Source of the DNA: Paucibacter sp. Y2R2-4
GTDB lineage: Bacteria > Pseudomonadota > Gammaproteobacteria > Burkholderiales > Burkholderiaceae_C
Direction: 5' to 3'
Assembly: GCF_025717535.1 (NCBI RefSeq)
Contig: NZ_JAJIRO010000003.1
Span: 124,001-188,000 of the forward strand
Length of the DNA: 64,000 bases
The notes beneath the pieces were generated by a model. The model made no database searches. It was not told the DNA's origin and saw only the letters and a list, made by a program, of their open reading frames with translations. This document shows, piece after piece, positions 14,606 through 23,697 of the stretch. The position numbers were made by a program, and so were the translations under genes. Each line of letters opens with the position of its first letter. Within the stretch, counting starts at the first letter, position 1.

Positions 14606-15481
14606 ATGCGCCATTTGATCCTCGCCACCCTGCTGACCGGCCTTGCGGCCCCGCAGGCCCAAGCCATCGACCTCGCCCCCTTGTGGGACTTCTCTCGGCC
14701 CGAGCTCAGCGAGCAGCGTTTCCGCGCTGCGCTGGAGACGGCCAGTGCTGAGGATGCCTTCATCCTGCGCACCCAGATCGCCCGCACCTTGGGGCTGAGA
14801 AAAGACTTTGACGGGGCTCGCAAGCTCCTGCGCGATTTGGAACCGGGCCTGGCCTCGGTCGGCCCCGAAGCTCAGGTTCGCTTTCATTTGGAACTGGGGC
14901 GGAGCTTTGCCTCGGCGGCGCACCCGGCTGCGCTGGTGACGGCGGATGCCAAGGCGCAGGCCCGGCAGGAGATTCAGCGCGCGCTGGACTTGGCGCGTGC
15001 GGCCCAGTTGGATGGCCTGGCGATTGATGCGATTCATATGTTCGCCTTCATCGACACCGCGCCCGCCGATCAGCTGAAGTGGGGCGAGGCGGCCTTGGCC
15101 TTGGTCGAGTCTTCCACGCAGCCGCAGGCCCAGCGCTGGGAGGCGTCGATTCGGAACAATGTGGGTTACGCCTTGCACCAAATGGGCCGCTATGAGGAGG
15201 CCTTGGTCCAGTTTCAGAAGGCGCTTTTGATTCGAGAACGCGGGACAAATGCCGAGGCCACGCATGCCGCGCGTTGGATGGTGGCGCGGACGCTGCGCTA
15301 CCTGGGCCGAGATGATGAAGCGCTGCAGATGCAGCTGGCACTTGAGAAGTCAGCAGAGGCTGCCGCTAAGCCCGATCGCTTTGTGTTCGAGGAGTTGGAG
15401 GCGCTCTACCGCAAGGCGGGCGATCTCGCCCGGGCCGAGCACTATGCGCAGCGTTATGCCGCCGTACTCAATCCCCAGTGA
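14606..15481 (+). CDS. Exported tetratricopeptide-repeat protein
   Basis: 291 residues. Signal peptide ending at AQA (residue 20). The rest is alpha-helical; a clear TPR pair is seen around residues 190-230 (NVGYALHQMGRYEEALVQFQ, then ARWMVARTLRYLGRDDEALQ). TPR proteins are protein-binding scaffolds; no partner can be named. The 5' flank has GGGGCAGGCCTTAAAT, which resembles the left end of the palindromic repeat but lacks the rest of it. Confidence 0.75.
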   Translation: MRHLILATLLTGLAAPQAQAIDLAPLWDFSRPELSEQRFRAALETASAEDAFILRTQIARTLGLRKDFDGARKLLRDLEPGLASVGPEAQVRFHLELGRSFASAAHPAALVTADAKAQARQEIQRALDLARAAQLDGLAIDAIHMFAFIDTAPADQLKWGEAALALVESSTQPQAQRWEASIRNNVGYALHQMGRYEEALVQFQKALLIRERGTNAEATHAARWMVARTLRYLGRDDEALQMQLALEKSAEAAAKPDRFVFEELEALYRKAGDLARAEHYAQRYAAVLNPQ

Positions 15482-15552
15482 CCCCAGGGCACAGAACAGG
15501 GCATTGAACCTATAGTCGCCTTGCTTTCAACACCCGAGCCGAGGTCACTCCG

Positions 15553-15939
15553 ATGAAGCGCGTCACAGGTATTGGTGGAATCTTCTTCAAGGCCAAAGAT
15601 CCCAAGGCCATGCATGCTTGGTACAAGCGCCATCTGGGCATTGATGTGCAGGACTGGGGCGGCGCGGCCTTCACTTGGGCCGATGCGGAGGGCAAGCCAA
15701 GCGCCGGGACGACCATCTGGTCTGTGGGCCCTGTGGACGGCGATCAGTTCGCGCCGAGCAGCGCGCCCTTCATGATCAATTACCGGGTCGCCGACGTGGT
15801 GGCATTGAGGGCGGTTCTGAAAGAAGAGGGCTGCCAGGTGCTCGACAAGTTCGACGACAGCGAATATGGCAAGTTCGCCTGGGTGATCGACCCGGAAGGC
15901 AATAGGGTCGAGTTGTGGGAACCGCCCCCTGGCCAATGA
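15553..15939 (+). CDS. VOC family protein (glyoxalase/bleomycin-resistance fold)
   Basis: 128 residues, one vicinal-oxygen-chelate module pair: GIGGIFFKAKDPKAMHAWYK at the start, then INYRVADVVALRAVLKEEG and WVIDPEGNRVELWEPP at the end, where the Glu of VELWEP is a typical metal ligand. Reaction unknown; relatives include glyoxalases and dioxygenases. The stop TGA overlaps an in-frame ATG of the GFA gene (ATGA at 15936), so the two are likely co-translated. Confidence 0.88.
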   Translation: MKRVTGIGGIFFKAKDPKAMHAWYKRHLGIDVQDWGGAAFTWADAEGKPSAGTTIWSVGPVDGDQFAPSSAPFMINYRVADVVALRAVLKEEGCQVLDKFDDSEYGKFAWVIDPEGNRVELWEPPPGQ

Positions 15940-15956
15940 GCGAGGCAGCAACGATC

Positions 15957-16337
15957 ATGTCTACTTCATCAGACTCCTCACTTCAGGGCACTTGCCACTG
16001 CGGCGCGGTGCGCCTCACCTTGCCGTCAAAGCCCGAGAAGAGCTTGCGCTGCAACTGCTCGATCTGCCGCAGGCTGGGCGCGCAATGGGCCTATTTTGAG
16101 TTCGGTAGCGTGCTCGTCGAGGGCCACCCGGAGAACACGATGGATTATGTGCACGGCGACAAAACGCTGCGCACCCTTCGCTGCAAGACCTGCGGCGTGG
16201 TCACGCATTGGGAGCCGCTGGATGGGCAAGCCGGAAGCAGACACGGGGTCAATCTGAATAACTTTGATCCCGAGTGGGTGCAGACCGTGCCGGTGCGCCG
16301 CTTTGATGGCGCGGACAGCTGGACTTACCTCGACTAG
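15957..16337 (+). CDS. GFA family (glutathione-dependent formaldehyde-activating-like) protein
   Basis: 126 residues. Zinc-binding motifs GTCHCGAVRL, CNCSICRR and KTCGVVTHWEP match the GFA/CENP-V fold, which carries two zinc sites. Members include S-hydroxymethylglutathione synthase, but most are uncharacterised. Start: ATG 15957 has GAGG about eleven bases upstream; ATG 15936, overlapping the VOC stop, is an in-frame alternative. Another GFA gene occurs at 29330, not a close copy. Confidence 0.85.
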   Translation: MSTSSDSSLQGTCHCGAVRLTLPSKPEKSLRCNCSICRRLGAQWAYFEFGSVLVEGHPENTMDYVHGDKTLRTLRCKTCGVVTHWEPLDGQAGSRHGVNLNNFDPEWVQTVPVRRFDGADSWTYLD

Positions 16338-16357
16338 GCGGACCTTGTCCTCGGGCT

Positions 16358-17146
16358 TCAGCCCATGATGTTGGCCCCACCGTCCACATAGACCGTGTTG
16401 CCCGACAGGTGGCGCGCATAGGGCGTAGCCATATAGGCGCAGGTGTAGCCCACGTCCATGATGTCGACCAACTCGCCCAGCGGCGTGCGGGCTTCAGTCT
16501 CGTGCAGCAGGGCGTCGAAGTCTTTCAAGCCAGAGGCGGCGCGGGTTTTCAGCGGGCCGGGCGAGATGGCATGCACCCGTATGCCTTGGTGGCCCAGCTC
16601 ATAGGCCAGGTAGCGGCAGCTGGCTTCCAGCGCGGCTTTCACCGGGCCCATCACGTTGTAGTTGGGCACGACTTTGTTGGCGCCGTAGTAGCTCATGGCG
16701 AACATGGAGCCGCCATTCGCCATCAGCGGCACGGCCAGGCGGGCCATGCGGACGAAGGAGTGGCAAGACACATCCATGGCTTTGCCAAAGCCCTCGGCCG
16801 AGCAGTTCAGCAGCCCGCCTTGTAGATCGTCTTTGGGAGCGAAAGCGATGGAGTGCACCAGGATGTCCAGCTGACCCCAGCGCTGGGTGATCTGCTCGAA
16901 CACGGCTTCGAGCTGGCCTGGCTGGCTCACATCCAGGGGCAGCAGCAAAGCGGCTTCAATGCTCTGTGCCAAGGGCTCCACATGCGGCTTGGCCTTCTCG
17001 TTCAGATAGGTCAGGGCCACTTCGGCGCCCAGTTCCTGGAAGGCTTTGGCGCAGCCCCAGGCAATCGAGGCTTCATTGGCCACGCCCACGACCAGGGCCT
17101 TTTTGCCCAGCAGGGGCTGGTGCTTGTTGTGCTCGCTCGCGCTCAT
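16358..17146 (-). CDS. fabI: Enoyl-[acyl-carrier-protein] reductase (FabI type)
   Basis: 262 residues, short-chain dehydrogenase fold of the FabI branch: opening GKKALVVGVANEASIAWG (NAD site), DILVHSIAFAPK, and the active-site Y-x6-K in NYNVMGPVKAALEAS after MSYYGA; end ISPGPLKTRAASG and VYVDGGANIMG. Reduces enoyl-ACP with NADH in fatty-acid synthesis. Last gene of the DUF3141-pta-ackA operon, its ATG overlapping the ackA stop by four bases. That location, away from other fatty-acid genes, suggests it may serve acyl-CoA/short-chain acid metabolism or be a second FabI. Confidence 0.92.
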   Translation of the reverse strand: MSASEHNKHQPLLGKKALVVGVANEASIAWGCAKAFQELGAEVALTYLNEKAKPHVEPLAQSIEAALLLPLDVSQPGQLEAVFEQITQRWGQLDILVHSIAFAPKDDLQGGLLNCSAEGFGKAMDVSCHSFVRMARLAVPLMANGGSMFAMSYYGANKVVPNYNVMGPVKAALEASCRYLAYELGHQGIRVHAISPGPLKTRAASGLKDFDALLHETEARTPLGELVDIMDVGYTCAYMATPYARHLSGNTVYVDGGANIMG

Positions 17147-18432
17147 TCGGACTCCTGCGGATGTTGGAGCAAGTCCAGGGTGTGGCTTGCGATCATCAGT
17201 TCTTCATTGGTGGGGATGACCCAGGCGGCGCAGCGGCTGCCCAGGCGGCTGATCAAGGGGCCGCCGCTTTCATTGGCCAGGCTGTCCAGCTCCACGCCCA
17301 GCCAGGCGGCGTGCTTGCAGATGGCCTCGCGGATCTTGACGCTGTGCTCGCCAATGCCGGCGGTGAAGACGATGGCATCCAGCCCGCCCAGGGCAGCGGC
17401 CAGCGACCCTAACTCGCGACTGATGCGGTAGACGAACAGCTCGATGGCGGCCTGGGCGCGCGGGTCTTCGCTCTCGCTCAAGGCACGCATATCGCTGGAG
17501 ATGCCGGAGACGCCGAGCAGGCCCGACTCCTTGTAGAGCAGGCGCTCGATGGCGCGGGCGTCCATCTTCAGCTCGTCCATCAGGTAGAGCACCACACCGG
17601 GGTCCAGGGTGCCACAGCGGGTGCCCATCATCAGACCGTCCACCGCGGTGAAGCCCATGGAGCTGGCGACACTTTGGCCGGCCTCAATCGCGCACATGCT
17701 GGCGCCATTGCCCAAGTGCATCACCACCGTCTTGCCGGTGGCCGCGTGGGCATCAAAAGCCGGCAAGGCGCGGGCGATGTACTCGTAGCTCAGGCCATGA
17801 AAGCCGTAGCGGCGCAGGCCCTTGCGGGTGATGCTGGGTGGCAGGGCAAAAGCTTGCGAAACCTCGGGCGCCGTGCGGTGAAAGGCGGTGTCAAAACAAG
17901 CCACTTGCGGCAGGCCGGGCAGGCGCTGCTCAATCAGCCGTATCGGCAGCAAATTGTGCGGCTGGTGCAGCGGCGCCAGCGGGCTCAGGGCTTGCAACTC
18001 GGCCAGCACCTCGGGCGTGATCAAGACCGGGTTCGCGTACCTGACCCCGCCATGCACCACCCGATGGCCCACGCCGATCAATCGCAGTCCGCCGCCGTTG
18101 TGCTCGCGCAGCCATTGGGTCAAGAAATCGATGGCGCCGCTATGCCCCAGCGGGCCGGGCCCAGGCGCGGCCGCAGGCTCGGGCCAGGCCAGCTCGTCCA
18201 GCAGATGGCCGTGGCTGTCTTTGACGTGAAAGCGCGCCGCATGGCCCAACTCTTCCAGCACGCCGCTGGCCAATAAATGCAGTTTGCGCGGGGATACACC
18301 ACGCTCAGCGCTGTTCTCGGCTTCGCTGAGCCGGTAGACGCTGAACTTCAGGCTCGAGGAGCCGGCGTTCAGCACCAGCAGCGCTTCGTGGCTGCTCCCG
18401 TGCGGCAGCCTGGGGGCGGGCGTGCTGCTCAT
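17143..18432 (-). CDS. ackA: Acetate/propionate kinase
   Basis: 429 residues from ATG 18432, which overlaps the upstream stop (ATGA). A much longer open frame continues to 18780 but that part is a shadow of pta. Family marks: LVLNAGSSSLKFSVYR (phosphate 1), GHRVVHGG (substrate), CFDTAFHRT, RYGFHGLSYEYI, MHLGNGASMCAIEAG, and FTAGIGEHS. It makes acyl phosphate and ADP from acid and ATP, or the reverse. Operon partner of the phosphotransacetylase next to it: together they interconvert acyl-CoA and acid with ATP. Confidence 0.94.
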   Translation of the reverse strand: MSSTPAPRLPHGSSHEALLVLNAGSSSLKFSVYRLSEAENSAERGVSPRKLHLLASGVLEELGHAARFHVKDSHGHLLDELAWPEPAAAPGPGPLGHSGAIDFLTQWLREHNGGGLRLIGVGHRVVHGGVRYANPVLITPEVLAELQALSPLAPLHQPHNLLPIRLIEQRLPGLPQVACFDTAFHRTAPEVSQAFALPPSITRKGLRRYGFHGLSYEYIARALPAFDAHAATGKTVVMHLGNGASMCAIEAGQSVASSMGFTAVDGLMMGTRCGTLDPGVVLYLMDELKMDARAIERLLYKESGLLGVSGISSDMRALSESEDPRAQAAIELFVYRISRELGSLAAALGGLDAIVFTAGIGEHSVKIREAICKHAAWLGVELDSLANESGGPLISRLGSRCAAWVIPTNEELMIASHTLDLLQHPQESE

Positions 18433-19385
18433 GGATTGGGACCGGTGCTGGCCGCCAGCTTCTTGCGGTGCTGGGCCAGCAGCACCGCCACCGCGCAAGA
18501 AGCCATGCGCGTAATGGCCGAATCGGCACGGCTGGTCAGGATGATGGGCACGCGCGCGCCCAGCACGATGCCGGCCGCGTCGGCCTCGGCCAGGAAGGAC
18601 AGGCTTTTGGCCAGCATATTGCCGGCCTCCAGATCGGGCACCACCAAGATGTCGGCCTGGCCGGCCACCGGCCCGCCAATCTTCTTGATGGCGGCGGCCT
18701 CGGGGCTGATGGCGTTGTCCAGGGCCAGCGGGCCGTCCAGCACGCCGCCGGTGATCTGGCCGCGATCGGCCATCTTGCACAGGGCCGCGGCCTCCAGTGT
18801 CGAGGGCACTTTGGGGTTGACCGTTTCCATCGCCGACAGAATCGCCACCTTGGGGCAGGGGATGCCCAGGGCATGCGCCAGGCCGATGGCGTTTTGCACG
18901 ATGTCGACCTTGTCTTCCAGCGTCGGCAAGATGTTGATGGCCGCATCGGTGATGAACAGGGCGCTGGCGTGGTGCGGCACGTCCATGATGAAGCAGTGGC
19001 TCAGGCGCCGCTCGGTGCGTAAGCCGGTGTCGCGCTTGACCACGGCGGCCATCAACTCGTCGGTGTGCAAGCTGCCTTTCATCAGCAGCTCGGCGCGGCC
19101 GGCGCGCACCAGGGCCACGGCGGCTTCGGCGGCGGCGTGACTGAAGGGGGCGTCGACGATCTCATAGGCCGAGATGTCGAGGTCAGCCTCGGCGGCCGCA
19201 GCCAGGATGCGATCGCGCGGGCCGACGAAGATGGGCGTGATGATGCCCAGCCGAGCCGCGTCCAGCGCGCCGGTCAGCGAGGCGGCGTCGCAGGGGTGAG
19301 CCACGGCGGTCAGCGCTGGCGGCAGGTCTTTGACGGCCGCAACCAGGCGCTCGTACTTTTCGCGTTTCTTTGGGGCCTCGCTCAT
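18429..19385 (-). CDS. pta: Phosphate acetyl/butyryltransferase
   Basis: 318 residues, the length of the short PTA/PTB enzymes; no MaoC (enoyl-CoA hydratase) domain in front although many database relatives have one. Marks: PTLEDKVDIVQNAIGLAHAL, VAILSAMETVNPKVPSTLEA, and ADILVVPDLEAGNMLAKSL, the C-terminal motif. It transfers acyl groups between CoA and phosphate. Start and stop overlap both neighbours by four bases, so it is translationally coupled to the DUF3141 gene and to ackA. Confidence 0.92.
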   Translation of the reverse strand: MSEAPKKREKYERLVAAVKDLPPALTAVAHPCDAASLTGALDAARLGIITPIFVGPRDRILAAAAEADLDISAYEIVDAPFSHAAAEAAVALVRAGRAELLMKGSLHTDELMAAVVKRDTGLRTERRLSHCFIMDVPHHASALFITDAAINILPTLEDKVDIVQNAIGLAHALGIPCPKVAILSAMETVNPKVPSTLEAAALCKMADRGQITGGVLDGPLALDNAISPEAAAIKKIGGPVAGQADILVVPDLEAGNMLAKSLSFLAEADAAGIVLGARVPIILTSRADSAITRMASCAVAVLLAQHRKKLAASTGPNP

Positions 19386-21778
19386 GGGGCGCTCCTCTTG
19401 CTGCTGGGTCGGGCCGTCTTGGCGGGGCTGGTGCGCTTGGCCGCTGGGCGAGCTGCCGGCCGGGCTGGCGTGCGGGGTTTGCTGGGTGCGGCGGTCGCGG
19501 CGATGGTGTGCTCTTCGCTCTCTGCGTCGGCAATCACCGGCAGATCCAAGACCTCGGCAATCTCACACAGGCGCTCGGCTCTTTGCTCGCTGAGCGGGCC
19601 TTGGGCGCGGGCGATGCGCTTCACCAGGTCGAAAGCGTCCCGTGCAGATTCGGCGTCATGCAGCAGCTTGGGCAGGGCGGCCAAAGCGCGCGGTCGGTCC
19701 AGCAAGAGGGCCAGGTGTTGCGTCTTGGCGCTTTGCTTCAGGTCGGCCAGCGTCAGCTTGCTTTGGCCGGCGGCGTGGGCTTCGTGCAGCATTTGCTGAA
19801 TCATGCGGAAGGGCCGCTCATCCACACCGGCGCCGTCGGAGGCGATGTGGATCAGCATGCGCATGCCGGCATCCAGCGCCGTGCCTTGCTCAATGGCGGC
19901 CTCGGCCTGCGCCTGTTTCATGCGCAGCAGTTCTTCATGGGCCCAGCCGGTCTTTTTGTCTCGAACCTTGCTCTGTTGGCTCAGGCTCAGCTCATGCATG
20001 CCCACGGCGGCCTTCAGCCAGGGCGAGCGGTAGAGGTTGATGAAGAGCCGCTCTTGCGCCGCATCGCGCAACTCGCGGTACTGGTCCAGGCTGCGCACAA
20101 TCCATTCGGAAGCGTTTTGCTCGGCGGCCAGGAAGGGGTTGTCCGCGCTCACCGGCTGGCGTTGCTTGCGCACCGTGTCGGCCAGGCTCTTGATCGGCCA
20201 CACCACCGGATTGGCGTCAGACACCATCCAGCGCTCCATGCGCGCCGGGTTGATGGCGCGGGCCACTTGCGCGCTGGGCTCATTCGCCACCGTCTTCACC
20301 AGCGGCGAGAGGAACTTGTCGTAGTTGGCCTGGTTGATCTCGGCGACACGGCGCGCCACTTCGAAGTCTTGCTCGTCTTCACGGCCATCGTCCAGAGCCA
20401 AGATGTCGCTGACCTCGCGCGGCTTGAAGACCGAGAGATAGCGCCCGTGGATCAACTCGCTGTGGTCCATCTCGGGGTGGGTGTCTTCAATCACCATCTC
20501 GTAGAGGCCTGGCGGCAGCAGGTCGATCAGGTCCAGCGCGCCAGCGATCTCGGTGGTTTCTTTCTTGGCCACGCCGGCCGAGACAAAGATGCCCAAGTGG
20601 CCCACGCTTTCGTGCAGGCAGTAGACGATGGTCTGCTCATGGGCGCGGATCTCGTCGGTGTTGTCGTAGAGATCGGCGATCCAGTTCAGCGCCTGCTGTG
20701 GCGGGGTGATGTTGTCGCCCCAGGAGGCAAACACCACGATGGGCGAGCGGATCGCGCGCAGGTCGATTTGCAGGCTGCCGTCGGCGGTTTGCACGCCGCC
20801 GCGCGAGAGCTTGTTGCCGACGAACAGGTTCTGCACGATCCAGTCCATCTCGGCCTTGTTCATCAGGTAGTGGCCGCCCCACCAGCGTTCAAAGTCCAAG
20901 AAACGCTCGCGCTCGGTGTCCACCTTGGCGTAGAGGTTGTAGAGCTTGCTCCAGTAGGTGTTGGCGGGGTTGAGGGTCTCGAAATTGCTGACCAGATGGG
21001 CGCCGTCGAACTTGCCATTGCCCAGGTCGCCGGTCAGCGAGGCCAACCAGGAGCCGCCCAGCAGGCCGCCCGAGTAGCGCATCGGGTTCTTGCCCTCGAC
21101 GCCCGCCCAGTAAGACACCGGCGCGCCGGCCAGCAGAATCGGGCCAACCGACTCGGGCTGAGCGGCCGCAATCAGCATCAAGGCCCAGCCGCCCTGGCAG
21201 TTGCCGATCACAAAGGGCTTGCCTTCGGCTTGCGGATGCAAGTCATTGACCTTCTCCAAGAATTGCACCTCGGCGCGCGCCACCGCCTCGATGGTTTGGC
21301 CCGGCATGGGCTCGGGGAAGAAGGTGAAGAAATAGCAGGGGTGGCCGGCGCCCAGCGCGATGCCGATCTCGCTATCGGGCTTGAAGCCGCCGATGCCTGG
21401 GCCATGACCGGCGCGCGGGTCGATCACCACAAAAGCGCGCTTGTTGGGGTCGCTTGGCCGGTCGGCCGGGGGCTTGATGCGCACCAGCGCGTAATTGGCC
21501 GGCAACTCAAATTCGCGGGCGTCCAAGACGGTTTCGAACTCGAACACCAGCACCGGCGGCTTGCCCGATTTGGCATGCTGGGCGTAGACATTGCCGCGCT
21601 CGCGCAGCACATCCCAGAACAAGACGGAGCGTTGCGCCGCATCCACCCAATAGTCCATCGCTTGCTGGGCCAAAGGAGTCAGCGGGGCGCCAGCGGCCGC
21701 AGCCCCTGCCGATGCGCTCTGTCCCGCCGGCTGAAAGAAGTTCAAAAGGGTGGTCTGAGGCAATTGGAAGGGAAACAT
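19382..21778 (-). CDS. DUF3141 protein, PHA-synthase/alpha-beta-hydrolase-like
   Basis: 798 residues from ATG 21778, preceded by AGAGAG; longer frames upstream lack support. N-terminal ~400 residues form an alpha/beta hydrolase related to PHA synthases: the nucleophile box is VIGNCQGGWALML, i.e. Cys in place of Ser as in PhaC; later SWGDNITPPQQALNW (Asp) and VGHLGIFVSAGV (His). The C-terminal ~350 residues are helical and end in a Lys/Pro/Ala-rich tail (about 45 residues). First gene of the four-gene operon with pta, ackA and fabI. Its acyl substrate is unknown; transfer or release of short acyl groups feeding Pta/AckA is an inference. Confidence 0.85.
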   Translation of the reverse strand: MFPFQLPQTTLLNFFQPAGQSASAGAAAAGAPLTPLAQQAMDYWVDAAQRSVLFWDVLRERGNVYAQHAKSGKPPVLVFEFETVLDAREFELPANYALVRIKPPADRPSDPNKRAFVVIDPRAGHGPGIGGFKPDSEIGIALGAGHPCYFFTFFPEPMPGQTIEAVARAEVQFLEKVNDLHPQAEGKPFVIGNCQGGWALMLIAAAQPESVGPILLAGAPVSYWAGVEGKNPMRYSGGLLGGSWLASLTGDLGNGKFDGAHLVSNFETLNPANTYWSKLYNLYAKVDTERERFLDFERWWGGHYLMNKAEMDWIVQNLFVGNKLSRGGVQTADGSLQIDLRAIRSPIVVFASWGDNITPPQQALNWIADLYDNTDEIRAHEQTIVYCLHESVGHLGIFVSAGVAKKETTEIAGALDLIDLLPPGLYEMVIEDTHPEMDHSELIHGRYLSVFKPREVSDILALDDGREDEQDFEVARRVAEINQANYDKFLSPLVKTVANEPSAQVARAINPARMERWMVSDANPVVWPIKSLADTVRKQRQPVSADNPFLAAEQNASEWIVRSLDQYRELRDAAQERLFINLYRSPWLKAAVGMHELSLSQQSKVRDKKTGWAHEELLRMKQAQAEAAIEQGTALDAGMRMLIHIASDGAGVDERPFRMIQQMLHEAHAAGQSKLTLADLKQSAKTQHLALLLDRPRALAALPKLLHDAESARDAFDLVKRIARAQGPLSEQRAERLCEIAEVLDLPVIADAESEEHTIAATAAPSKPRTPARPAARPAAKRTSPAKTARPSSKRSAP

Positions 21779-21912
21779 GGGCGGCTCTCTTGTCGGGGCC
21801 ACGCCCCGGTTCAGCAAAGATACTAGAAATGCTGCACCGCAGCAAACCCATGATGTGCCGACTTTGTTTCCTTTGTGTGACGACCCTGGGCCGTTCTGCC
21901 CGGGGGCAGCGC

Positions 21913-22308
21913 TCAAAAGGCTGCGGTGGCCGTGCCCTGGTGAAAAATCATCTGCCAGCCCAGGGCTTCTAGGCGCCAGATTGAGGAGCGCCAGCTGGGG
22001 CGACTTAAGTGCCCATCCGGGCTTCGATGGGCGCTGCGGTAAGTCAGCAGCGCGGCGTTGTCGCCCAGCATTTGCAGTGCGAAGTCTTGCGAAACCACCT
22101 CGATCGAGGTGTCCGCCGGGTCTTCGGCGGCCAGCAGCTCCAGCATGGCGGCGCGGCTGTAGCTGCGCCCGGAGCGGCCGAACTCGCGGAACTGCGGATG
22201 CAGCAGGCGCTCCACGGCGGCCGCGTCGGCGCGGACGGCGGGCTGGTGCAAGAGGCGCTCCAGCGCGATCAATGGGTCCAGCAGCTTGCTGCTGGTGTCG
22301 TCTTGCAT
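21913..22308 (-). CDS. DUF4440 / NTF2-like protein
   Basis: 131 residues. One cone-shaped NTF2-like domain: LIALERLLHQPAVRADAAAV, HPQFREFGRSGRSYSR, then NAALLTYRSAHR and SSIWRLEALGWQMIFHQGT, close to the DUF4440 pattern (often calcium/calmodulin kinase association-like). No catalytic residue is clear. The ATG 22308 lies seven bases after the methyltransferase stop, so the two form a small operon. Confidence 0.8.
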   Translation of the reverse strand: MQDDTSSKLLDPLIALERLLHQPAVRADAAAVERLLHPQFREFGRSGRSYSRAAMLELLAAEDPADTSIEVVSQDFALQMLGDNAALLTYRSAHRSPDGHLSRPSWRSSIWRLEALGWQMIFHQGTATAAF

Positions 22309-22314
22309 CACAGC

Positions 22315-22950
22315 TCAGGACGCCCGGTGCAAGACCATGCCACCCTGGTTCAGCAAGGGCTCGACTTGATTGAAGCCCGCCTCGCGCAAGGCGGCGGCCT
22401 GCTCGGCGACGGTCATATAGAGCTGATCATTGCTCATGCCGCCAGGGCCGGCCCAATGGTCGCAAATCCAATAGCTGCCGCCCGGTTTCAGCAAGCTTTT
22501 GACTTGGGCGTGCAGCTCGGTGGCATAGCGCTTGTGGCGCAACTCATGCACCGCCTGGTGGGTCAGCACCTGGTCAAAAAGCCCCAGGCCTGCAGTCCAG
22601 TCCGGCGCTTTGAAGCTGCGCTCGATGAACTGCACCCGGTCGCTCAGCGGGCCCAGACGCTCGCGCGCCAGGGCATGCATGGCCGGGGAAAAGTCCAGGG
22701 CCACATAGCCGAACTCCAAATCTGGCAAGGCTTGCAGCAGATGATTCGCCAGAAATCCCGGGCCTGAGCCTAACTCCAGCACCCGACGGTTCGGCAGGGC
22801 AGGCGCCTCGCGCAAGCCTTGGGCGAAGCGAGCAAAGAACAGCGGCCGGTCGGGCCGCTTGGCCAAGGCCGTCTCCGCCCAGGCCTGCGCGTCGGTCAGT
22901 TGGCGCAGGTCGATGGGGCTGGGGACGTCGCTGGGGACCTCGTTCAACAT
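22315..22950 (-). CDS. Class I SAM-dependent methyltransferase
   Basis: 211 residues. SAM-binding motif I RRVLELGSGPGFLANHL (about residues 55-71), motif II FGYVALDFSPAM, and GLFDQVLTHQAVHELR as post-motif. Substrate unknown. The gene is followed by a DUF4440 gene and preceded, 19 bases upstream, by an HPF-type gene on the same strand. Confidence 0.87.
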   Translation of the reverse strand: MLNEVPSDVPSPIDLRQLTDAQAWAETALAKRPDRPLFFARFAQGLREAPALPNRRVLELGSGPGFLANHLLQALPDLEFGYVALDFSPAMHALARERLGPLSDRVQFIERSFKAPDWTAGLGLFDQVLTHQAVHELRHKRYATELHAQVKSLLKPGGSYWICDHWAGPGGMSNDQLYMTVAEQAAALREAGFNQVEPLLNQGGMVLHRAS

Positions 22951-22969
22951 GGGATGTCCAGGCTAAGCC

Positions 22970-23338
22970 TCAAGCGCTGGGCTCGGCATCCAAATCGGCG
23001 ACCAGGCCGGGCTTGCCGTTGCCACGCGGCTCCTGCTTTTCGAGCGCCGTGGCCAGGGCGCGTTTGAGCTTGCGCATGGCGCCGTCGATGGCCTGGTGGA
23101 TATTGCCGGCTTCTTCTTTCACGACCAGCGGCTCCATGCCTTTCAGGCGAGCCTCCAGGCTGCACAGCACGGCCTGGTCTGCGGTCTTGGCATGGCCTTT
23201 CACGTCCGACAGATGGGCTTCAACACGGGTGATGCGGTCGCCAAAACGATCCAACTGTTCTTTGGCCAAGGCGCTCAGGTGATCGCTGGTCAGTTGAGTG
23301 GCGGCGATATGGGTGTCGGAATGAAGAAGAACTTGCAT
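22970..23338 (-). CDS. HPF/RaiA-family ribosome-associated protein
   Basis: 122 residues from ATG 23338, chosen because AAGGAAAG lies 12 bases before it. The pattern QVLLHSDTHIAATQLTSDHL, RVEAHLSDVKGHAK and NIHQAIDGAMRKLKRALATA is that of the hibernation-promoting/sigma-54 modulation fold, which binds the small ribosomal subunit during stationary phase. The C-terminal 20 residues are short and variable; the long dimerising domain of long HPF is absent. Unusual in being next to a methyltransferase rather than rpoN. Confidence 0.75.
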   Translation of the reverse strand: MQVLLHSDTHIAATQLTSDHLSALAKEQLDRFGDRITRVEAHLSDVKGHAKTADQAVLCSLEARLKGMEPLVVKEEAGNIHQAIDGAMRKLKRALATALEKQEPRGNGKPGLVADLDAEPSA

Positions 23339-23697
23339 GATGCGGACTTTCCTTTGCTTCAAGTGAATCAGTCGTCCAGCCCCTCCGATGAGGGCTCGCT
23401 TTCAGGCTTTCAGGCGCTGCGTCACGGGTCCACCTTAGCAGAGCTTGCGGCGCTCCACCTTGACTTGCACTAAGACCTTTGGCGCTTTCTTTCGCCGCAT
23501 GCGCTGAAACTGCGGGTCAGCGTTCAGCAGCGCTTGTCTTTCACCTGGAGCCATTCCGGGCAATTCCAAAGGGGCTGCTTCAAGAAACGCTACCCCGGGT
23601 ATTGAAAGCCGAGACTCTGTCGAGCCTAGCCCTTGCCTGGCCGCGGCGCCACTACAGTGCGGCCCATCATGCATAGCCTCTCGCAGGCGAAAAGACA
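23339..23697. other. Intergenic region, no clear gene
   Basis: 359 bases between divergent genes. A minus-strand frame (23435-23710) of 91 codons exists but overlaps the start of the next gene, has no ribosome site or recognised domain, and is not accepted. The region presumably holds two promoters. Confidence 0.5.

Noticed and set aside
18433-18780. Long N-terminal extension of the acetate kinase frame
   Set aside because: It overlaps pta in another frame, its residues are Arg/Gly-rich and low in complexity, and the family start fits ATG 18432 with a 4-base overlap.
19370-21826. 818-codon plus-strand frame over the DUF3141 gene
   Set aside because: Shadow frame; DUF3141 on the minus strand has a PHA-synthase-like nucleophile box and coupling to pta.
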